18,057 bases of DNA from JAWBOW01 sp038825775. Its GTDB lineage: Archaea > Nanobdellota > Nanobdellia > Woesearchaeales > WAPY01. The notes beneath the pieces are model-generated. The model was given only the letters and a program-made list of their open reading frames with translations, was not told where the DNA came from and did not search any database. Positions 13,288-18,057 of this stretch are shown here, in pieces. The translations under genes and the position numbers were made by a program. The stretch spans positions 1 to 18,057 of the forward strand of contig JAWBOW010000015.1 in NCBI GenBank assembly GCA_038825775.1, given 5' to 3'. Numbering within the stretch: the stretch's first letter is position 1; every line of letters starts with the position of its first letter.

Positions 13288-14988
13288 ATGACAAGGCATC
13301 CTAAACACAAGAAACACGAGATTAAAGAAAAAAAAGTTGTTGAAGAAAAGAAAAAAGCAAAGAAAATTACTTTAAAATTAAAAGACATAAGAAAATATTC
13401 AAAGTATGGAATTTACGCATTAGGAGCAATTATTTTGATAGCAATAATCTTCTTATCAATAAAATATTTTTCAAGAGAAAAGGCAAACTATAAAGCACAA
13501 GTTGATATTTATGTCATGAGCATGTGTCCTTATGGTGCTCAAGCACTTAATGGCCTAATACCTGCTGTAAAAGAACTAAACAACAAAACAAAAGAAGTGA
13601 AACTTAATGTTTATTTCATAGCATCAGAAGAAAATGGAGATTTTTCAAGCTTGCACGGCATAGAAGAAGTTCAAGAGGACTTAAGACAGGTCTGTGTTAT
13701 TAAATATTATCCTACAAAATGGCAGGACTATGTTTTTTGCATAGCTCAAAACTTCTATGTGTCAGGTAAATCTCCAAAGGATTTTTGGCAGGATTGTGCT
13801 AAAAAATACAATATAAATACAAAAAAGATTGAGAGTTGTGCAAATTCAAAAACAGGAAAAAAACTATTATCTGAGAGCATTAAAAAATCAGAAAGTGCAC
13901 AAGCTTATGGAAGCCCAACAATATACATAAATAACAATTCATACTATGGAGGAAGAGACATTCTTTCATTTAAAAGAGCAATTTGTGCTAACTCAAACAA
14001 TACAATAACCGAGTGTGCAAATGTTCCACAACCAAAAAGCGTCAACATGATTGTTCTAAATGATAAGAGGTGTAAAGAGTGTGATGTTACTCAGCTCATA
14101 GATTCTTTAGAGTCCTTGTTCTTTAATTTGAATACAACTTATATTGATTATAGCAGTGAAGAAGGAAAAAAACTTTATAATGATTTAGAAGTAATATACT
14201 TGCCTGCAATAATATTTGATGACACTGTAAAAGAGGGGGACGGATACTCTGTTGTTCAAAGATACTTAACAACATTAAAGGATAATAAGCATTATCTTTT
14301 AAGAATTGGAGCGAGTTTTGATCCTACAAAAGAAATTTGTGATAACAAAATTGATGACGACAATAACGGCTTTATAGACTGTGAAGATCCTTATTGTTCT
14401 GAGCAAATGATTTGTAGGGAAGAAATAAAAAACAAGCTTGATTTGTTCGTTATGAGCATGTGCCCATACGGTGTTAGAGCAGAAAGTGCTTTAAAGGACT
14501 TCTTAAGCACAATAAAGGATGTTAATATAAGCATACACTTTATTGCTTCAGAAAATCCTGACGGAACATTCTCAAGCTTGCATGGAGCAAAAGAAGTAGA
14601 GGAAGACATAAGACAGGTTTGTATTATGAAATACTATCCTAACAAGTATTTTGATTACATGTGGTGCCAAGCAGATTATTACTCATCAGGAAAAGATATT
14701 TCAACAACCTACCAGGATTGCCTGCAAAAGAACAGCATGGACTTAATTTTAATAAAAAAATGCACTGAAGGCGATGAAGGAAAGAATTTGTTCAGAGAAA
14801 ACATAAAACTTACAAGAGCACTAGGAATTGGAGCTTCTCCAACTTGGCTTGCAAACAACAAGTATATATTTTCAGGATTAGACGCAGCAACAATACAGAA
14901 AAACTTTTGTTTATACAACAATGTTTCGGGTTGTGAGAAACAAATAACATCAACCACTCCTACAACAACAACAGGTTCTTGTGGTTAG
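13288..14988 (+). CDS. Membrane-anchored protein with tandem thioredoxin-like (DsbA/GILT-like) domains
   Basis: The 566-residue protein has a Lys-rich cytoplasmic N-terminus, one membrane helix (41-60) and a long extracytoplasmic part. Domain 1 (about 70-245) and domain 3 (about 383-550) are duplicates. Each starts VMSMCPYG (77-83; 388-395), continues with FIASE...FSSLHG..EV.EDIRQVC and ends at a cis-Pro site (GSPT 208-211; ASPT 516-519). The active site has a single Cys (CPYG), and the HG..E........C spacing recalls GILT reductases. Domain 2 (about 252-335) is a smaller thioredoxin-like unit with CKEC at 262-265 and cis-Pro YLPA. A Ca2+-loop-like linker (DDDNNGFIDCED, 356-367) joins domains 2 and 3. 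The tail is Thr-rich and ends GSCG. Disulfide formation or reduction for surface proteins is the likely role. It is divergent from the suf operon. Confidence 0.85.
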   Translation: MTRHPKHKKHEIKEKKVVEEKKKAKKITLKLKDIRKYSKYGIYALGAIILIAIIFLSIKYFSREKANYKAQVDIYVMSMCPYGAQALNGLIPAVKELNNKTKEVKLNVYFIASEENGDFSSLHGIEEVQEDLRQVCVIKYYPTKWQDYVFCIAQNFYVSGKSPKDFWQDCAKKYNINTKKIESCANSKTGKKLLSESIKKSESAQAYGSPTIYINNNSYYGGRDILSFKRAICANSNNTITECANVPQPKSVNMIVLNDKRCKECDVTQLIDSLESLFFNLNTTYIDYSSEEGKKLYNDLEVIYLPAIIFDDTVKEGDGYSVVQRYLTTLKDNKHYLLRIGASFDPTKEICDNKIDDDNNGFIDCEDPYCSEQMICREEIKNKLDLFVMSMCPYGVRAESALKDFLSTIKDVNISIHFIASENPDGTFSSLHGAKEVEEDIRQVCIMKYYPNKYFDYMWCQADYYSSGKDISTTYQDCLQKNSMDLILIKKCTEGDEGKNLFRENIKLTRALGIGASPTWLANNKYIFSGLDAATIQKNFCLYNNVSGCEKQITSTTPTTTTGSCG

Positions 14989-15020
14989 ATTTAATTAATT
15001 TATTTTTTTTGTATTTTTCT
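14989..15020 (+). terminator. T-rich terminator after the thioredoxin-like gene
   Basis: T-runs, including an uninterrupted T8 at 15003-15010, begin a few bases after the stop codon. This is the usual form of an archaeal intrinsic terminator. Confidence 0.45.
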
Positions 15021-15033
15021 ATTTAATTTTTAA

Positions 15034-15046
15034 TTAAATTTATTAA
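15034..15046 (+). promoter_or_regulatory. Probable TATA box of the ThiI-like THUMP gene
   Basis: TTAAATTTATTAA-type sequence is centred about 29 bases before the ATG at 15070. No ribosome binding site precedes that ATG, so a leaderless mRNA is predicted. Confidence 0.4.
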
Positions 15047-15069
15047 CAAGAAAAGAAATATTCATTTTT

Positions 15070-15987
15070 ATGTTTGACTCTATAATTATTAGGTATGGAG
15101 AAATTGGTATTAAAGGAAAAAACAGATATCTTTTTGAAAAACAACTTTTAGACAATATTAGAGATACTTTACTTTATAATAAAGTTGAATTCAGAAAGAT
15201 TTATAGAAGTCAAAGCAGGATTATAATAAATTTTGAAAAATATGAAGAATTACTTAAAGCAATAAATTCTTTAAAAAGTGTTTTTGGAATAAAGAGTTTT
15301 AGTCCTGCATCAAAAACAAATTTGGATTTAAACGAAATTAAAGATAGGGCTCTTGATATTTATGATTTAAAATATAAAGAAAATAATAAGATAAAAAAAC
15401 CAAGTTTTAGGATTACAACTCAAAGGATAAATAAGAAATTCATTTTAAATTCTCAAGAAATAAATCAAGAAGTTGGTGCTTTTATTGTTGAAAATAGAAA
15501 TGCAAAAGTGGATTTAGAAAATCCAGAAATAAATATTGGCATAGAAATTCTTGATAAAGCATATCTTTTTTTAGATAAGATTTATGGCTTAGGAGGGCTT
15601 CCTGTTTCAAATAATGATTTTTTTGTAATTGAGTTGGAAAATGAAGATTCTCTAATTGCTTCTTTACTAATGATGAAAAGGGGCTTAAGACCAATATTTG
15701 TTTTGAATAACAAAAACAAAATATTCTTATTAAAAAAAATAGAACCATTTTACCCAAAAATAAAATATGAAATAATAAGAGAAGATTCAAAATATTATAA
15801 AAATCTTAAAATTTTAATTAACTCCAACAGAGCAGTTTTTATTTCGTCTGTTAGAAAGTTAAATAAAAAAAGCATTGAAAAACTTGAAATTATGAAAAAA
15901 GGGTTTGGTTTTGTTTTAGCACCTTTAATTTTACTTGATGAAAATAGAATTAAAAATTTAAAAGAATTATTAAAAGTAAAAAAATAA
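15070..15987 (+). CDS. ThiI-like tRNA-binding protein (NFLD-THUMP) with degenerate PP-loop domain
   Basis: The N-terminal two-thirds is the tRNA-binding half of ThiI. IIIRYGEIGIKGKNR (5-19) and FEKQLLDNI mark the ferredoxin-like start, residues 85-170 form the THUMP domain, and GLGGLPV (173-179) is the linker that precedes the PP-loop in ThiI. The remaining 125 residues still align by eye with a ThiI PP-loop domain: LLMMKRGLRPIFVL (199-212) and FVLAPLILLDENRI (281-294) match family segments. However SGGxDS has decayed to ENEDS (190-194), the Gln-rich GENLxQVASQT is replaced by FISSVRKL, and no Cys remains anywhere. It cannot bind ATP in the usual way. The active domain is encoded separately at 10375-11007. 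A two-subunit 4-thiouridine synthase is inferred. The thiolase gene starts 35 bases downstream. Confidence 0.85.
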   Translation: MFDSIIIRYGEIGIKGKNRYLFEKQLLDNIRDTLLYNKVEFRKIYRSQSRIIINFEKYEELLKAINSLKSVFGIKSFSPASKTNLDLNEIKDRALDIYDLKYKENNKIKKPSFRITTQRINKKFILNSQEINQEVGAFIVENRNAKVDLENPEINIGIEILDKAYLFLDKIYGLGGLPVSNNDFFVIELENEDSLIASLLMMKRGLRPIFVLNNKNKIFLLKKIEPFYPKIKYEIIREDSKYYKNLKILINSNRAVFISSVRKLNKKSIEKLEIMKKGFGFVLAPLILLDENRIKNLKELLKVKK

Positions 15988-16022
15988 ATAATAAAGCAAA
16001 AATATTTTAGGTTTGTTTCGGA

Positions 16023-16901
16023 ATGATTTCAGAAGAAATATTTGCACAAAAGATTGAAAAAAGGGTTTTTGACACAATAAAAAATTATAAACTTATTGAA
16101 AAAAATGATAAGGTTTTAGTAGCTCTTTCTGGCGGCAAGGACTCAATGAGTTTATTAGAGATCTTATCTAAAAAATTCACTGTTGAAGCAGCATTTATAG
16201 ATTTAGGAATTAAAGATTTTTCAGAAGAATCACTTAAAAGAATAAAAGAATTTTGCAATTACAAAAAAGTAACTTTGAAAATATTCAACTTAAAAGAAGA
16301 GCTTGGTTTTTCAATATCTGAGATCACTGAAATTATAAAAAAGCTTAATATGAACACTTGCAACACCTGTGGAGTTCTAAAAAGGTATTTATTAAACAAA
16401 AAATCAAAATTCTATGATAAGTTAGCAACAGGACATAATTTGGATGATGAAATAAGTTCTATTTTCATGAACATTTTTAAAGCAAATATTAGGGCAAACG
16501 CATCATTAGGACCCAAAACAGGAGTTCTTGTTGATAAAAAATTCGTGCAGAGAATAAAGCCATTATACTTTTGCACAAATGAAGAGATAAAAAAATACGC
16601 TTTAATTAAAAAAATTCCTTTTTTTGATCAAAAATGCCCTTTAAGAGAGGGTGCTTTCAGAGTTTTTGTTTCAGAAGAAATAAACAAACTAATACAAACA
16701 AATGAAAAATTTAATGATGCAAAACAAAAAATAATAAAGTCATATCTTAAATATTTAAAGCCAAAGAGCTTAGAATCATTAAAAAAACAAAAGCTTGAAA
16801 TAAACTATTGTTCAGAATGCGGAGAGCCAAGCTCAAAAACAATTTGTAATGCTTGTAGAATCATAAAATTAATAAGAGAAAACTTTTCAAAAGAAAAATA
16901 A
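16023..16901 (+). CDS. TtuA/Ncs6-family tRNA 2-thiolation enzyme lacking the N-terminal zinc finger
   Basis: A PP-loop ATPase that would thiolate a tRNA uridine at C2 (U54 for TtuA, U34 for Ncs6/NcsA). Which one cannot be decided here. The 292-residue protein has SGGKDS (36-41), CNTC at 113-116 followed by GVLKR, ATGHNLDDE (135-143), and C205 in QKCPLREGAFR. C113, C116 and C205 are the trio that holds a [4Fe-4S] cluster in TtuA. The C-terminal zinc finger is present (C263, C266, C275, C278). The N-terminal zinc finger normally found before the FxxxxEKRV helix is absent. An in-frame TAG at 16008 rules out an upstream extension. It follows the ThiI-like gene by 35 bases, probably in one transcript. 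Sulfur would come from a small ubiquitin-like carrier or another donor not seen here. Confidence 0.88.
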   Translation: MISEEIFAQKIEKRVFDTIKNYKLIEKNDKVLVALSGGKDSMSLLEILSKKFTVEAAFIDLGIKDFSEESLKRIKEFCNYKKVTLKIFNLKEELGFSISEITEIIKKLNMNTCNTCGVLKRYLLNKKSKFYDKLATGHNLDDEISSIFMNIFKANIRANASLGPKTGVLVDKKFVQRIKPLYFCTNEEIKKYALIKKIPFFDQKCPLREGAFRVFVSEEINKLIQTNEKFNDAKQKIIKSYLKYLKPKSLESLKKQKLEINYCSECGEPSSKTICNACRIIKLIRENFSKEK

Positions 16902-17200
16902 AAAATTAAATTGGAAGTTTAATACGTATAAAAAGCTAAAAACAAAAAGTGAGTAATAAAAAAATAAAAACATAATTCATAAAACATAAAATAAAAAAGT
17001 TAAAAGTAGGAGATAAATTGGGAAAGTAAAAATCAGAAAAAATAAGAATAAAAAAAATAAAAAGTAAAGAGAATAAAATTAAGATAAAATAAAAACCTCT
17101 AAAAATAAAAAAACAAGGTTAAAAATAACATATAAAAACTCCTAAATAAAAGAAGAAAAATAAAAACAAGAGCAACTTAAAAATATAACTTTTTTTTAAA
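16902..17200. other. 299-base A-rich intergenic stretch before rnp3
   Basis: No gene or RNA is recognised. The plus strand is about as A-rich as the 4358-4702 spacer is T-rich, with frequent TAA stops and repeated short AAATAAAAA-like words. TATA-like words occur at 17127-17138 and 17176-17189. A decayed gene cannot be excluded but no reading frame survives. Confidence 0.5.
17176..17189 (+). promoter_or_regulatory. Possible TATA box of rnp3
   Basis: CTTAAAAATATAAC lies about 19 bases (centre) before the ATG at 17201, slightly close for a leaderless start. An alternative, CATATAAAAAC-like sequence near 17129, would give a longer leader. Confidence 0.35.
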
Positions 17201-17923
17201 ATGTTTGTTGATATTGCATTACCAAGGAATAATGAAGAAGATTTTTTGAGTATTTTAGAAAAACTAAACACAAGAGCAGTTTGTTTTGCTTATTCAAAAG
17301 AAGATTTTGTAAAGACAGATTTAAATAAGATTAAAAATAAAAATATAAAGATATATAAAGCATTGTATTTAGAAGGACAAAACATAAACAAGGCAAAAGA
17401 ATTAAGGCAAAAACTAAAACCAGACCTAATAATAACAAACGATTCTTCAAGAATAACATTCACTAAAAATATTGATATTGTTTTTGAATTGGAAAACCAA
17501 GAAAAGGATTTTTTTAGGTATGTTAATTCAGGATTTGATTCTGTGAAAGCAAGTTTAGCTGTTAAGCACAACATAATGCTTGGAATTTCCTCATCATTAA
17601 TTTTGAATACAAACAATTCAAGAGTTTCAAGAATTCTTTCAAGAATGCAACAAAATTTCATGCTTTGCAGAAAGAAAAAAGTAAAATTAGTTATTGCTTC
17701 ATTTGCAAGAAAACCTTTAGAATTAAGGGCTTATCATGAACTTTTTAGTTTAGGATTCACTCTAAAAGCAGACAGTAAGCAGCTAAAAGAATCATTAAAG
17801 AAAAATCTTTATGAAAGGTTGTGCTTTAATCAAAAATTAAACCAAGGAAAAATATTAGAAGAAGGAGTTGAAGTTTTAACAGACGAAGAAATAAATGAAA
17901 TTTTAAAGAAAGCAAGAAAATAA
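17201..17923 (+). CDS. rnp3: RNase P protein component 3 (Rpp30/Rnp3)
   Basis: A protein subunit of archaeal RNase P, which removes 5' leaders from pre-tRNAs. At 240 residues it fits the family (about 210-260). The TIM-barrel-like order is visible: VDIALPRN at the start (the family begins fDl-h), alternating beta strands and helices (VCFAYSKED, IKIYKALYL, LIITNDS), the central YVNSGFDSV (107-115) where the family has RxSGL, LGISSSLIL (127-135), RVSRILSRMQQNFMLCRKKK (141-160), and VIASFARKPLELRAYHEL (164-181) matching the SxAxxxxxLRxPxdL segment. It follows two tRNA thiolation genes on the same strand after a 299-base A-rich gap, so a separate promoter is likely. The other RNase P subunits and the RNA are not in the window. 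Confidence 0.9.
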   Translation: MFVDIALPRNNEEDFLSILEKLNTRAVCFAYSKEDFVKTDLNKIKNKNIKIYKALYLEGQNINKAKELRQKLKPDLIITNDSSRITFTKNIDIVFELENQEKDFFRYVNSGFDSVKASLAVKHNIMLGISSSLILNTNNSRVSRILSRMQQNFMLCRKKKVKLVIASFARKPLELRAYHELFSLGFTLKADSKQLKESLKKNLYERLCFNQKLNQGKILEEGVEVLTDEEINEILKKARK

Positions 17924-18028
17924 AAATTTTGCAGAATAAGAAACAATAAAAAAACAATGCTAAATCTTGTTTTAAAACACTTTGAAACAAAAGATTAAAA
18001 ATTATTAAAGCATAAAAAATAAAAATTA

Positions 18029-18045
18029 ATATTTAAAATATAAAC
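18029..18045 (+). promoter_or_regulatory. Possible promoter for a gene beyond the right edge
   Basis: ATATTTAAAATATAAA-type sequence, a strong TATA match, occurs within the last 30 bases. The window ends before any gene begins. The preceding bases from 17924 are A-rich with nothing recognised. Confidence 0.3.
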
Positions 18046-18057
18046 TTGTTTAAGCCA

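Noticed and set aside
14391..14957. Two minus-strand frames opposite the thioredoxin-like gene
   Set aside because: They are shadows of domain 3 of that gene, which has conserved motifs in the plus frame.
15482..15790. 102-codon minus-strand frame
   Set aside because: It is antisense to the ThiI-like gene, whose motifs are recognisable on the plus strand; no features support the reverse frame.
1..18057. CRISPR arrays, insertion sequences, toxin-antitoxin pairs or phage genes
   Set aside because: No regularly spaced repeats, transposase motifs, terminal inverted repeats flanked by target duplications, or defence-type proteins were found; the genes are mostly housekeeping.
18048..18057. A tRNA beginning at the last bases (AAGCCA)
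   Set aside because: Only a few bases are visible, too few to support any RNA gene.

Overview
The window is strongly AT-rich and reads as archaeal DNA, most likely from a small-genome DPANN lineage such as Woesearchaeota or Pacearchaeota (lineage is inference; no rRNA is present). The support is tRNA genes with bulge-helix-bulge introns at position 37/38, TATA/BRE promoters about 26-30 bases before start codons, an archaeal RNase P protein (Rpp30), an archaeal-type TruD, AMP phosphorylase, a minimal SufBC-type Fe-S system, and a surface protein with a class III (pilin-like) signal peptide.

Layout. 1-2484 (minus strand): a pilin-like surface protein cut by the left edge, and a secreted Cys-rich, sequon-rich NHL-like protein whose C-terminal part is offset by +1 frame. 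2541-3871 (minus): a six-hairpin glycosidase directly behind an intron-containing tRNA-Arg(CCU). 3977-4357 (plus): a four-helix membrane protein, followed by 345 bases of T-rich DNA with no gene. 4703-6985 (minus): truD, a conserved-looking helical protein of unknown function, and a zinc-LID adenylate kinase overlapping it. 7180-10331 (plus): tRNA-Leu, tRNA-Thr and tRNA-Val (the last two with introns), an AI-2E-family permease, AMP phosphorylase and tRNA-Ser. 10375-13062 (minus): an operon of a Cys-rich HTH regulator, SufC, SufB/D and a stand-alone catalytic ThiI PP-loop domain. 13288-14988 (plus): a membrane-anchored protein with tandem thioredoxin-like domains. 15070-17923 (plus): a ThiI-like THUMP protein with a decayed PP-loop domain, a TtuA/Ncs6-like tRNA thiolase without the N-terminal zinc finger, and RNase P p30.

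How it works together. The dominant theme is tRNA biology and sulfur: five tRNAs, three of them intron-bearing, a pseudouridine synthase, RNase P, and two thiolation enzymes whose cysteine patterns predict Fe-S clusters. The catalytic half of ThiI sits in the Fe-S assembly operon under a Cys-rich regulator. The tRNA-binding half lies about 4 kb away, in a separate unit, and still carries a PP-loop domain that has lost its nucleotide-binding motif. This split ThiI is the most unusual arrangement in the window. Second is the tRNA-Arg intron, which has the layout of a box C/D sRNA.
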